This document shows, in pieces, positions 11,611 to 23,014 of a stretch of DNA of 64,000 nucleotides. The notes below the pieces were generated by a model, which was given only the letters and a program-made list of their open reading frames with translations, was not told the origin of the DNA and searched no databases. The stretch is from Eulemur rufifrons (lineage: Eukaryota > Chordata > Mammalia > Primates > Lemuridae), in the NCBI RefSeq assembly GCF_041146395.1, contig NC_091001.1, positions 105,546,965-105,610,964 of the forward strand, read 5' to 3'. The translations under genes and the position numbers were made by a program. Within the stretch, counting starts at the first letter, position 1; each line of letters begins with the position of its first letter.

Positions 11611-12059
11611 CACGTGCAGTGCTGCCTCCACGAGCAGGGAAGGGGCTTTCCAGAATCCAGTATTCTTTGAATTACTCGTGGCTTACTGATCCAAACACAC
11701 TTTGGGATACTCTCTCTACCTCTCTCCTTCTCCATGTCTGATCAGTGTCTGTAAACAAGTGAATATTCAGAAGCTTTTCTAATTTTTCCCAGAGCCCCAT
11801 AATCACCAGATCCCTCACCAAAATGACTCCTGAACTCAGAACTTAGGAATTCCAAATGCAAAAGGCCAATACCCCACTGAAATGCATGGTTGTTGTCCTC
11901 CTTAGAATTCATGGGTTTGTATTTACTGCATGCCAACTGTAATTTTCTTCTTGAAAGCTCCAAAGATAGACCCTAAGGAAAAACAACTACAAAAATGTGC
12001 CCTCCCCCACCCCAACTTCCTTTCACCTATTTTTAAAATCAATTTCTGATACCTTAAGA
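11611..12059. other. Unassigned DNA
   Basis: No repeat or exon recognised; a 73-codon minus-strand frame at 11742-11963 is not protein-like. Confidence 0.4.
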
Positions 12060-12140
12060 AGAACTTATATATGGACTATGGAGTTAGAAAGACTTGGGTT
12101 CAAATTATAGGACAGCCATTTCCTAGGTGTATTGTCTAGA
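12060..12140 (+). repeat. MIR SINE fragment
   Basis: 'tggagttagaaagacttgggttcaaattatagg' fits the sense MIR 'gagccagactgcctgggttcgaatcc' segment. Confidence 0.5.
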
Positions 12141-12959
12141 GCACCTAGCTGCCTAGACAGCCTTCTTCACCTTTCTGAGCAGGGTCCCTGGGCACAGCTC
12201 TGCTGGCTGTTCACTGCACAGCCTGAGCAGATGCCATCCACGTAGACCACGGTGGAAACAGCCCCCCCAAGAGTTCTGTGTGGCAGCTCTGCCTGAGCTT
12301 CACTAGACTGCACAACACAGACGTGAACAATTGCCACACATGTTGGTTATAGACATGGATTGAAAACTATGCATCTAAAATTTTGGGGATCTATAGGATC
12401 ACAGTAAATATTAGTGCATTGTTTGGTTTGAAGCTAGTTCTTGGGTGTTCTCATGAGCACTGGCCTGGAGAATGTTTTACACAGCCACTTGCAGGAGGGA
12501 ACTTTCAGTCCTTTCAATACACACAAACGTATAATTTGGCTCCTGGTGGATTGGGGTTGATTATTGTTTACAACTGACTGTTGTGCTTTCATCCGAGCAG
12601 ACTTCATTAGGCACAGAGAATGAAACAGGTGCTGCTCTGTGGAGGTCAGTGCCAGGCAGAGCTCCCCTGCCCTGTCATTTTGGCTTGGGCATAAGGGAAA
12701 GAGTGAGCTAGAGCAAATGTTGGTGCTGGAGTGATCTTTCTGAATCTTGCCTCAGAGCACATCACCTCCCCACTTAACTCATTCACTATAGCAAAGAGGC
12801 CAACAACATTTTTTAATACTTCTAAGGAAGATTTATTATGACCGTACATTAGTGGTAGACATTTGTTGCTAATTCTTTAAATGTTTAAATAAATTCTTTA
12901 GGTTTTGAAAGTCACTATATATTTTCTCTTGTTTATCTCATTTCTGTTATAATCAGTTC
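12141..12959. other. Unassigned DNA
   Basis: No repeat assigned with confidence. A weak L2-like block ('tgatctttctgaatcttgcctcagagcacatcac') lies near 12730-12790. The rest, including 12300-12600, looks single-copy. Confidence 0.4.
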
Positions 12960-12961
12960 TC

Positions 12962-13185
12962 AGTACACTAGCCTTATTTATTTTTTAATTGACACATAGT
13001 TGTACATATATATGATGTATAATTTGATATTTCAATAGATATCTATGTTGTACTATGGTTAACAGTCGAATATTGTATATTATGAAATAGCTACAAGAGA
13101 GACTTTTGAAGGGTCTCATCACAAACAGATGGTAAATGTGTGAGGTGATGAATACATTATCCAGATTGGATTATTATCCAACATA
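12962..13185. mobile_element. L1 3' end with internal inversion
   Basis: 12962 to about 13055 is antisense L1 3' UTR end ('ttaattgacacatagttgtac', 'tgatatttcaatagatatc'). From about 13053 the sequence turns to sense L1 3' UTR ('actatggttaacag', 'ctacaagagagac', 'tcatcacaaacagatggtaaatgtgtgaggtgatgaa'). A minus-strand insertion with its 5' part inverted (twin priming) explains this. Target duplication not found. Confidence 0.7.
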
Positions 13186-13199
13186 GATTTGTGACTCCC

Positions 13200-13600
13200 T
13201 TTTTGTTGTGTGACCACTGAGAGCTTTCAAGCTCTATCCCTCTTCCTTCCCTTTTCTCCCAGTTCTGGAAAAGCTGATAAGAAAGCCCAGATGTACTCTC
13301 CATTTGCACCAAAAGGAAGTTCTAACCACGGAATCCCTGGCTAGTGTGCACAAGGACCTTCACCCTGGCCTCAGCCCCTGACCATCATAAAACCCAAAGC
13401 CACTTGCCCCTCCCTTCACTAGAGTGATTCCCTAGTAACTTGGGTGCCTGCTACTCCCAGAAAGTTCCACGATGTGACCAATATGTCCTTTCCTACCATC
13501 TTGGTACTTGTGAACCATCACTGGTTTCCACATGAGAACCGGTTTTGGGTGGGGGATCGATCACATCCTCCATTGGGCAACAAACCATAGAACACTTGCT
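13200..13600 (+). repeat. Possible decayed ERV LTR
   Basis: 'accatcataaaacccaaagcc', followed by 'gattccctagtaacttggg' and 'ctaccatcttggtacttgtgaacc', has the look of a class I LTR promoter and R region. I cannot match a family, and ends are undefined; it may be plain single-copy DNA. Confidence 0.3.
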
Positions 13601-13639
13601 TTGCCTGATTTAGAGGCAGATAGAACAGAAGGAAAATAG

Positions 13640-13895
13640 TATCAGACCCAAGGTTGGAAGGCCTGAGTTGAGTCTTGTTTTAGCCAGTTATCAGTCACAT
13701 GGTATCAACAAATTGGTTTACATGCTTTCACGTCATTGAAATAGGCATTGTGACGAGTCAACGGAGACTAAGGACTTTATTGAGCATAACACCATACTTA
13801 CACATAGTAGTTGCAGGGATATTGTGCTGATTCAATGGGATAATGACTTGAGAGTACTTAACACTGAGCCTGGAACACAGTAGGCATTCAACAAT
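13640..13895 (+). repeat. MIR SINE
   Basis: Sense MIR blocks: 'ggcctgagttgagtcttg', 'tcaatgggataatgacttgagagtacttaacactgagcctggaacacagtaggcattcaaca'-type order at 13828-13891. The final part is a good match to the MIR 3' half; the first half is poorer. Confidence 0.6.
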
Positions 13896-14699
13896 ATCAG
13901 CTTGCTTCCCTTTCCACCCTCTCTTCTCTTGATTCTCCTTTATCACCACGAAGAAATTCAATAAAAGATTGTTACTTCTTGCTTAGGTGCCCTCGGTGTC
14001 CTATCTAACCTCGCTTTAGCACGGAGTTCCCTGTCTGAAGGTAGACTCAGGCCGAGAGGTGGGTTTCACGACTCTAAGAGCAGAGCAGGCCCAGGGGTTG
14101 TCATCCCAGATCTAGACAATGAGGCCTCTGGACCATCAATGACCATTTCCTTTAAGGCCATGTGAAAAGAGAAAATCAGATTTCTGGAAGTTTGAGTCAA
14201 AAACAGTGTCTCAATACACAGCAGAAGTGATATTGATAGATTTGCTAAAATACAAATTGTGGGCTCAGACTTTTTTGCAAGAACATTCTGGAAAGAAGAG
14301 AATGAGCATCAAAGGGAGAAATCAAACTTTAAGGTGCATATGGGTGGATAAGGGAACTCAGTGTCTTAAATGAAAGACAATAGTTAAGAAAGGAATCTTA
14401 TAATATTTGTAGATGGTTGTAGTTATAAAACACTCTATAATTTAGGGCCTTATAATTTTGAGGACGTTAAAGGTAATGATAGCTAACATGAACTGCTTTT
14501 TCCATGAGGCAATGAAGCTATGAATAATTATCCTTTTTGCTCAGTTTCCTCCCCATACCTAATTCTTTTTTGTTGTTTTCAAAGAGGGATTTGATGACAT
14601 TTCTGTTGCCCCAAATTTAGGGTGACCTTTCTTCAATACATAGAGAACTCTTTCCTACCTAAGTCACAGTTCTGTTTTTTAATCAGCTCTCCTCTGTGG
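13896..14699. other. Unassigned DNA
   Basis: No repeat or gene recognised. Confidence 0.4.
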
Positions 14700-14880
14700 A
14701 ATAATTTTAGATTGTCAGAGCTAGAGTGTCCTTAGAGATTTATCCTAAATACTCCAAGCCCCTCTGCTTAGAGATGGGGTGACCAAGGGCTTACCAAGGT
14801 AGATAACTTGCCCAAGATCATACTACCAGTTAAGGATTGAATATCTTGCCTTTTTGTCCTGTGTCGTACCACATACAATA
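14700..14880 (-). repeat. MIR SINE
   Basis: 'gcttagagatggggtgacc', 'gtagataacttgcccaagatcatac', 'ggattgaatatcttgcc' follow the antisense MIR core. Confidence 0.65.
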
Positions 14881-16804
14881 CAATTGACCATTTCTCAACA
14901 TTACGAGGGATGTTACTGATCCATCTATGTATTTAATGTGAACTTGAGCTTTTTCTTGTAACTTTTATCTAATTGATGATGTATTTTGAAATTGATCCTG
15001 CCATATGTTGTGAGCTTTCATCAAACCTTAAAATTAGAGGACAATTTAAGAGTGATATACCTTACCATCTCCATAATGTGGCATTCCACTTTGTAACATT
15101 TCCGATAGGTAAACATGCAGTTTTTCTTTAACAGCTCCAGTGACAAAAAATTAACTGCTATATGAGCCAGTACAGGCTCTGACTTGTCCTGCTTTCTCTT
15201 AGTCATTTTCAACACAATACCCTCTATCCAAGCCAGCCTATCCCTTCTTTGCTTTTGTTTATCTTATTTTAAAACTTAAATCCTTTATTCTTAGGCCAGA
15301 AACATTGTTCTTAAGCCTTGGTTCCCTCTAAGCTTTCTGACTCTGTTTTATTGAGTTTGTTTGACTGTGTCATCAATTGTTCAAGTCTTTTTAAAATTGG
15401 AGCTTATTGCAGAGCTTGGCGAGTTACTTGTAAAAATGAACAATCTCATTTATTTTGCTTTCATTTTGATGATTTGTGATTGTTTATGATATCTCTTTAG
15501 AGTCATAGCAACCTCATGGAAGAGGCAGTTCAAGTAATATTGCTACAGGATCATGAAACCAAGGATGCGTGTGGCTACTTGGTTCACAGACATCCACACA
15601 CCTGGTTAAGACAAAGATTTCAGACTGGCACTTTGGTCTCTATCACTGCAGCTCAGTTTTGTTTTTAACAACAATCTGTATGTTCTGCCAATTAAATCAG
15701 TATCTGGCACCTATGACTGTGTCTAGAAATGGTAGGACATTTTGGGGGAGTGCAGAAAAATCCCTTTTGTTTCTAAAATCAACCCAGTACCATAATCCCC
15801 TTCCCCATACCATATTTCTGATAGTCACCACATGTTACATGATTATTTTTTGCATTTTGTCTATTTTTAATAGCTAATCCCTCTTCTCTCTCCCTACCCA
15901 CCTGTCTAGCCTGGGTGTCTTAAGAATGGAAGCACAGCTTTTCCCACGTTGTACATAATTTCCCAAATTCAGGACAGCCATTCTGCTTTGATTTCCACAC
16001 TGGAATCTTGCCTATGAAATGTGTCCAACTGTTCCTAGGTAGTTTCTCAGCCTCAGACTAATTCCAATCATGTTAAAACAAAACAGACTTGTGAGACATA
16101 AGTTCAGATTTTAGATTCTGAGAATGGGTGTTTTTTTCATTTTGTTCCAGAATTAAAAATGACAGAGGAAGTGATGGGAAGAATATGCCACTCTTGGCAG
16201 CTGGCACATTAAAGGGCAGTGAATGAGGGAGAATAGGTGCCTCACTTTATTCTCTCTGACCCTCAGTATCGTCATCAGTAAGACAGACATGCTGCCTTTG
16301 ACCTGCAGCTCTTCCTGTACATCGGTGAGACGGCATGTGTGAAGTGCCTACCACCGGTGGTGCTGCAAATGCAGTAGCCCCTCAGAAAATGGTGATTTCT
16401 TCTTTTATGAAAAATGAGATCAGGCAGGAGAAATGTGCAAACTTCAAAGTCTCATTGTCCTTATTTTAGAGTTTCACTCCTTAATTAGGGGTCACTCCTA
16501 TCTCTTTTGGAGTATCACTAAATTGTAAAGGCTGCCTTTGATCTCCCTGGATAGGTCACACCCAGGTTTTTAAATACAGCTATGCTCTCTAATCATAGTG
16601 TAAATGCTGATGGCTTCCTGCCTAGAAGGGAGTACGTATAAACCAAGATCCGTACCCACTACTTCAGTGTCTCCATTCCTGGATTAGCCAGGTAAGAATT
16701 GTGAGAAAAAGCTCTGACTTTCCTCTTTCAGCAGTCTTCCTGCTAAGCAAGTCGTTCTGGTTTTACCTAGTCTCGGGGCAGTAGGCAGAGGACAGGAAAT
16801 GGCA
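14881..16804. other. Long unassigned stretch
   Basis: About 1.9 kb with no confident repeat or gene. A 102-codon frame at 15569-15877 reads as hydrophobic low-quality translation. A faint MIR-like block ('ctctctgaccctcagtatcgtcatcagtaag') is at 16250-16290. Confidence 0.4.
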
Positions 16805-17045
16805 GTCAGCATGGTATTGGAAAGCATAAGTTTTAGAATCAGACAGATGAGTTGATTCACATCCAAGATGAGCTATTGTACTTGCCATAAAGTAAGTGGC
16901 AAGTTCTTTTGCCACCATAAGTCCCATTTTCCTCATTTATAAAAGGAAGGCCGTATTACTTACTCACTGGGATGTTGTGAAATCAAGAGAGTTATGTGTG
17001 TTATGCACTTCCCACATAGTAGAGGCTAAATAGACGTCAGTTTTC
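16805..17045 (+). repeat. MIR SINE, near full length
   Basis: 'ttagaatcagacagatgag', 'gcaagttcttttgccacc', 'attttcctcatttataaaagg', 'actcactgggatgttgtgaaatcaag', 'cacatagtagaggctaaatag' follow the sense MIR consensus end to end. Confidence 0.75.
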
Positions 17046-17204
17046 TTTCCAGACTTTCTGTATATGCACTGATGTCTGCCTCACCAGCAGGGCCTGTCCC
17101 TCCCAGGCCCAGGAATCTACACTTCTTCACTCTCAGAAAGCGAGTGTTTTCATGTACATGGTTTCACAGCCTGCCTAACAGACCAGGAAGAAGAACATAT
17201 TCCT

Positions 17205-17290
17205 TATATTCATTCATTCATGCAGCCTACTGATTCCCATCGAGGGCCTCATATATGAGATGAAGGTTAATGGCAAATTATAATTTATCT
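17205..17290 (-). repeat. L2 3' terminal fragment
   Basis: 'ttcattcattcatgcagcctactg' resembles the antisense L2 tail. Short. Confidence 0.4.
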
Positions 17291-17467
17291 TAAAATATTA
17301 ACTGATCTGTTTAAGAGATACAATAAATCAATAGTAGAGCTTCTGAGATGTGCAATTTAGAAACTATATAAAGTGCTTAGATGATTCGATGAGACTTGCA
17401 TTTGAATGATTGATTTATATGTTCATCCATCCTGATAACTTGCAAAACTATATATATGTACATATGC

Positions 17468-17845
17468 ATATGTCTGTCTTATTCCCTTAGGGCTGCTATA
17501 ACAAAACACTATAAACTAGGTAGTTTATAAACAACAGAAATACATATTTCTCACAGCAGATCTTCTGGAGGCTAGGAGTCCAAGATCAAGGCGTTAGTAG
17601 ATTGGTGCCTGGTGAGGGCCCCCTTCTTTGTTAATAGCTGTCTTCTTGTTATATTAATAACTTCACATGGAAGAAAGAGTGAACAAACTCAATTTGGTCT
17701 CTTTTTATAAGGTCATTAATCCCAGAGCCCTCATTATCTAATCACCACCAAAATGACTCACCTCCTAATATCATCATCACGTTGGAGGTTAGGATTTCAA
17801 CAAATGAATTTTGGGAGGATGCAAATAGTTTGACTATCTTTCTAT
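17468..17845 (-). mobile_element. MaLR solo LTR (MST/MLT1-like)
   Basis: Antisense LTR: 'ggctgctataacaaaacac', 'gtagtttataaacaacag', 'aggagtccaagatcaagg', 'ggtgcctggtgagggccc', 'gtcattaatcccagagccc', 'gttaggatttcaacaaatg'. Internal sequence absent. Target duplication not found. Confidence 0.82.
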
Positions 17846-18420
17846 TAATATCTATCTACCTAACAAATTTCCTTGTGAATAGTATTATAGAACCATGTCC
17901 TATTTTACTTATTTAGGTAGATTTCTGGAAATAAAAAACAGTCTGTCATTTACTAACAAAATACTTCCAGATGTATTTTATCCAAGGATTTCTGCTTTTC
18001 TTATTTAAGATGAAACAGAATTAACTCACCCCAGTATTATGTTATTTAACGAACCTTTATAAAATAACCACAGTATAGGGAAGACTGTGATTCTCCTCCT
18101 CTGACTGTGTGGTCCCTCTGGGCTTTTTCCCAAACAGTCTCCTCAGGCAAAGCTAAAGTTTGAATACTGTTAGTGTGTGGTGGAAGGAATGTCATAAGCC
18201 AAAATGAATATATTGGACCCCAAATCAGTTGTTGATCTAAGCAGGCAGTGCTGCTCTTGATTGGAATTGTGGAGTGAAGTGGAGGATGAGCAAAGGTGGG
18301 CAGAGGGGTGGGAGAAGCAGATTGGGGAGCAGCGTGTGCGGGTAAGCGGGACGCAGTCTCAATGGACTCTAAACGTGGAAGGTTAACGCCTGAGTCATTG
18401 CTCGTTTGTTTGCTTGCTTT
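17846..18420. other. Unassigned DNA with longest minus-strand frame
   Basis: The 144-codon minus-strand frame at 18046-18480 covers most of this stretch. Its translation has no recognisable domain, and its 5' end runs into an L2 tail; treated as chance. Confidence 0.4.
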
Positions 18421-18424
18421 TATT

Positions 18425-18520
18425 TCAGCAATGAGCAAGCCTTTATTGAGTGTGACTGTGGACCAGGCTGGAGACGCCAATGTGAAATAGTTCCTCCTCT
18501 CAAGGGATTTTGTTTACTGG
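18425..18520 (-). repeat. L2 3' end fragment
   Basis: 'gcaagcctttattgagtg', 'ggaccaggctggagacgcc', 'aatagttcctcctctcaagg' match antisense L2 block order ('catttattgagtg ... ccaggcactg ... ccctcaaggag'). Confidence 0.6.
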
Positions 18521-19074
18521 CTGTGCCCATCCCAACATTAACCAGGAAACAGGTCAAACATTCATCCTGTCTGATTCGAATCTCATCTGGTTCATCTTCC
18601 TGTAACGTAGACAGAGATGAAACAGGCTCACATACCTCAATGCTATTTGATACTTACATTGTACAGTTAGATCCTCTCTTCTGATTCTGCACATATACAC
18701 ACCCAAAAATCCGGATAAAATTTGATGTACTATATAATTATAATTCTTTCACAGGTAGAGAAAATATTGGTCCAAAGACATGGACGACTGCTGTCTTTGA
18801 CAGTCTTACTTTTCATTGTAAATTAATTAAATGGCAGGGTGTGGGCCCATCCCTGATATACCAATTCTCTCTTTGCATCCTGGTGAACAAAATCAGGAGC
18901 TGACCTTGGATCCGCGAGGTGAATGCATGTGATGAGTATGCAAGGCCAAATAGTGACTTCTTAACATCTTGGCCACCCTTCTTCGAGGAACTGTGACCTT
19001 GGACTTGTGTGGGAAGGCGTGGGGAGCAATATGGAGGGTTGTGTGGGAAGAGGTGAAATGAGGTCTGGTCAGAA
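18521..19074. other. Unassigned DNA
   Basis: No repeat or gene recognised. Confidence 0.4.
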
Positions 19075-19200
19075 CGCAGGATATGTGTCCTAGCCCCGTC
19101 CTGTCAAAAACTCAGTGTGACCCTTGGCAAGCAGCTTGAAACACTGTGCAACTGGGTTCCTAATCTGCTACAGAAGATAACATGCCCAGTGCTGGTCCAT
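19075..19200 (+). repeat. MIR SINE fragment
   Basis: 'tgtgacccttggcaagcagcttg' and 'tcctaatctgctacagaagataa' correspond to the sense MIR core. Confidence 0.55.
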
Positions 19201-19284
19201 AATCTTACTGAGGAGACGAGACTAATTTAGCAGAAATGACTAAAGAGTAGTAGGAATACGTGTTCCTAAGAATCACATTTGTGA

Positions 19285-19375
19285 TTATTATTCCCGGCAG
19301 TGCATGTCAGAATCACTTAGGGTGATTTTAAAAAGTAACAGATATGCAGGTTCCACCTCAGACTTACTAAGTCAT
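19285..19375 (+). mobile_element. MER5-like hAT-Charlie fragment
   Basis: 'gcatgtcagaatcacttagggtgattttaaaaag', then 'agatatgcaggttccacctcagac', follow the MER5A left half. Right half missing. Confidence 0.65.
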
Positions 19376-19654
19376 TTAGTCACCTCACCCTCGCCCCCGC
19401 TCCCCCCATCTTTCCCACACAAACAGTGGATAAAAATGATATGAAAAAGAGACGGAGTTGGAAGAGATCCTCCGGAGATGCACACACGAAGCCTATTTAC
19501 AAATGAGAGGTAGCAAGCAGGGAGAGCCTCGAGGGCAGTTGTGCACCCCTCAGCCTGAAATGGGGCATTAGCCGCAGTTGGACCCTGCGCACAGAGGCTA
19601 GGGATCGAGAGCTGGCGGGGGGCAGCAGATGGGGTCAGGATATCAGTGCTGTGG
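19376..19654. other. Unassigned DNA
   Basis: GC-richer stretch; a 98-codon minus frame at 19372-19668 has no domain. Confidence 0.35.
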
Positions 19655-19850
19655 TCTCCGCGACTCACAGCTATACAACCTTGGCCAAGTCAGTTTCTCT
19701 CTCTGATCTTTCATTTCCTGACCTGCAAAATAAGGTAAGATGAAATGGTGGCCCCTAATGCTTTCCAAAGAGCAGGCTCTGTAGCGACAGGTCCGGGCTT
19801 GAATCCTGGCTTCAGTATTTATTTTTGACCTTGTGCAAGACATGTGGTAC
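19655..19850 (+). repeat. Two adjacent MIR SINE fragments
   Basis: 19665-19745: 'caaccttggccaagtcag', 'atttcctgacctgcaaaataagg'. 19765-19850: 'gagcaggctctgtagcgac', 'gggcttgaatcctggcttcag', 'gaccttgtgcaag'. Both sense, so two copies or one rearranged copy. Confidence 0.65.
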
Positions 19851-20059
19851 CTAGTTTGTTAATTTCCTTCTGTTTTCTTCTCTTCTCCTCCAAATCATTA
19901 TGTTCTGTGAGTCTAACGGCTCCGTTTCCTTCTGGTCTACCTCCTGCTTGTCTTGCTTTTAATTAATTATACAGAGCAATGAAGAGTAAATATGTAATAA
20001 ATGGAAAGACAGTCAAAGCTGTGATCAGACACTTTTGGCTCTAAAACATCTGGAAAATT

Positions 20060-20335
20060 CAACTTCTTAGGGCAATGTCTGTGGGGAGATATTGGAATAT
20101 TAACCACGCTGTCAAACTCATAGTTTACAAAGCACTTTCAGAAATGGTATCAAACATCGTATCATTTGAGCTTTCCAGCCATCCTGTGAGTCATCCAGAC
20201 GTGGATTGTTTTCTCCTTTTGCTGAGGGTGCATGTCAGGCCCAGAAAATTTAAGTGACTAAGTCACAGGTTTGGTCAGTATGTCAGGAGTGCCCAAATAC
20301 TAATCACACACGCTGGATGCCAGTCTGTCTACTCT
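20060..20335 (-). repeat. MIR SINE
   Basis: 'acaaagcactttcagaaatgg', 'gtatcatttgagctttccagcc', 'cagaaaatttaagtgactaagtcacagg' follow antisense MIR. Confidence 0.65.
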
Positions 20336-20399
20336 GCCTGCTGCCTCTTGCTTATATCAACACTGACCAATATTATTAATATATGTAATGTATGTGGGG

Positions 20400-20600
20400 T
20401 TTTCAACATTCAAACCCCTTTCAAATACTGTCATATCAGCTGGGAACAACACATTGAAGTATATTTCAATTTTACCAACCCACCTTATAGCTGAAGAAGC
20501 TCAGTCACAAAGAGATTAAATTATTTGTCCAGCTTCATAGAGAGAGTAAATGATGGATTTAGGACTCATTCCAAACTCTTGGTTTCAGTACCTTGGACAC
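20400..20600 (-). repeat. MIR SINE
   Basis: 'ccttatagctgaagaagctcag', 'aaagagattaaattatttgtccagc', 'aggactcattccaaactcttgg' follow antisense MIR. A second MIR just 65 bp after the previous one. Confidence 0.6.
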
Positions 20601-21949
20601 TGTATTAACAGTTTCTTTACTTAGTTCTGTATTTCCAGAGATTCATAATATTTTTTGAGAAGAGTTATCTAATAATATTGATAGAAATTAGACAACACTG
20701 CAGAAGAGCTGTCTGATTTGTATTTATTTCATTCTTAGACATGCTATCAAGACATAACAAAAGAAAGAGTATCCCGCCAATCCAAAAGATTCTTAAAATT
20801 CAGTTCAATGCCGTAACAATGAATAATTTCTGGGCCCGATGCCACCAACTGAAGTCTTTAAATACATGGGGATTTCTGAGTTGCACCTCAGTATCCACAC
20901 ACACCAAGTGCCGAATTACTTCAATCTGATATTTCGACGTGCATGTGAACTCTAGGTGTTGGGAAACTTATTGATCTGGATTGCATGACAGCTGCTGAAT
21001 TCCACAGTGGGTTGCAGAAATAAACCAAACATGATAATTAGTTAGTTCTATCCCAGGTTCATCCACATTTCCCCACTTTGTCTCTAGTGGTAAACTAGTC
21101 CATCTTATCATCTTTAATTCTTTTTTGCTGTATTTCTTTCCAAACTCCCAAAATATGTTACTAATGAAGTTAGATTTTGTGCATTAATTTTCTATAGTAT
21201 TACAATATATGTTAATGATCCATTATATTTGCATTGTATTTTATGATAAAATGTCCATGCACATTAATCTAACTCCTACATATTTTGTGATATAGAACTA
21301 AAATATAACATGATTCTAACTTGACACATAAGGCAAAGTGAGTGTTGTAAGATTACTGCTAATAATAAGAGATTGAGAAACTGTGCACTCCATTCTGCTG
21401 ACTACAGGACCAATAAATTTTTTTCCTACACTGCATATATGAAATCTACTTTAAGATATCATTTCTTAGGTTTTTTTTTTTTATAATTAATGGACCTATC
21501 TTATAACTATATGAGAGTTAGTGGGCACTTACCATATGTCCAGAATGCTCAGCAGCATAGAATTACTGTGGCTTATAGTACATCTAAAAGATACGGTAAG
21601 ATAGATTCTATAATGGCCTGGCAATTCTGAAAAGAAAAATCATCTCAGCTTAATTATGTTCCCTCATGTTTGTGCATTTAATCCAGGTTTCTTTTCGTGA
21701 GTTTTTGCTCTTGCTTAGAAAATTCTTTCCGCTGCTCTTTGTTCTACTAATAGATGTATTTTGTTAAGTCTCTATAAAAGTAAAATGCAAAGAAGAAAAA
21801 AAAAATTTTTATGCTATGATTTATTGTCAAAATGGTTATGGTGGTGAGTGGGGATTCACTCTAGTTTATGAATAATATATTTACACTATTAAGTCTCCCA
21901 GTGAATTTGTAAGATTGATGTTCAAAAGAGAGACGCTAAGTATGATAAA
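20601..21949. other. Unassigned AT-rich DNA
   Basis: About 1.3 kb with no confident repeat. Homopolymer runs at 21470-21482 (T) and 21795-21805 (A). No exon recognised. Confidence 0.4.
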
Positions 21950-22270
21950 TTGCTACCACATAAAGGTAGTCAATCTTTACAAGCTTCCATTCAAAAAATG
22001 AGCTGGAATGGTTGCAGGAATGCTGTGAAATGTTTGCAGCTGGAGCTTTCTGCTATGTTCCCGAAACCCGTTTGGAAAAAAAAATACAGAGCAGCAAACC
22101 CAAATTGTGTGATAACTTGGGTGGGCCCAGCAGCATGCATGCCGGGATTTATTAATACAGAACGGGAGGCAAAATCTATGATTCTGCTAGAATTGGGGCT
22201 TTTGGAGTAACTGCAGCGTTGAAATGTCAGCACTTGGACCTGCACAGTATTTAGATAGGCAGTAAATTTC
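21950..22270. promoter_or_regulatory. Candidate conserved non-coding segment
   Basis: Non-repetitive, with the 10-bp palindrome GCATGCATGC at 22133-22142 and overlapping open frames of 86 codons (plus, 21950-22210) and 93 codons (minus, 21991-22272), i.e. locally few stops for AT-rich DNA. Neither protein is recognisable. Either chance or constraint; regulatory role is inference. Confidence 0.22.
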
Positions 22271-22399
22271 ATGTGGATTTAGACTAAAATTAGAGAAATG
22301 GATATAGGTGGAGCCAGAGAGTATAAAGTTTCTGTACGATTGGCTTTTTGTAGCTAGGAATATTGTAGCATTCTGATTTCTTTATTCATCTTATATTGA

Positions 22400-22830
22400 T
22401 TTATGGTCTACTGTGACTCAAGCATATCTCTAGGTATTTGAATATGTAAGAAAATAAAACTAAGAAAGTCCTTGTTCTTAGGAATCTTAACATATTACTG
22501 AGCATGAGACAGACAGTAATTAACAAACAAGTAAATATTTAGGAAGTCAGGTGATAAAAATAACTACGAAGAAAAATAAAGCCCAGTAAGGGGGTTGGAG
22601 AGAATATTTAGGGTAGACACAGGGAAAATTTGCTTTTTCGTTTTAATTGCTTAGGGGAGGCCTCATTAATAAACGAATATTTGAAAGGACCTGTGAAGGA
22701 AGCGAAGCAGCAAGTCATGGCCAAGACTAATCCAGGAAAGGGAACAGTGACTGTAAAGAGATTGGGTAGCAGTGGGCTTGGCGTGTTTGAGATGATTGGA
22801 AGGGAGAAGCATCAGAAACGATGCAGAGGT
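22400..22830 (-). repeat. L2 LINE
   Basis: 'agtccttgttcttaggaatc', 'gagacagacagtaattaacaaac', 'ggggaggcctcattaat', 'gacctgtgaaggaagcg', 'gtagcagtgggcttggc' match antisense L2 3' UTR order. The 93- and 87-codon frames at 22630-22929 are inside and meaningless. Confidence 0.72.
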
Positions 22831-23014
22831 GGATGGCACAGCCTGTGCCAGTGGAGCACTGGTCGAGCATGGACGAAAGGGAGGCAGGAGCTCCCCACAC
22901 CCATGGGCTGAATGTGCTGGAACAGGCACTGAAGCCCTTCTGTTTAACTCATTAAATATGAAATATCTGATTTTGAATCAAAAATTTAGTTTATTATATC
23001 TCAAAGAAGCACAA

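Noticed and set aside
18046..18480. 144-codon minus-strand frame as a gene
   Set aside because: Overlaps an L2 tail, no family resemblance, no splice or promoter support.
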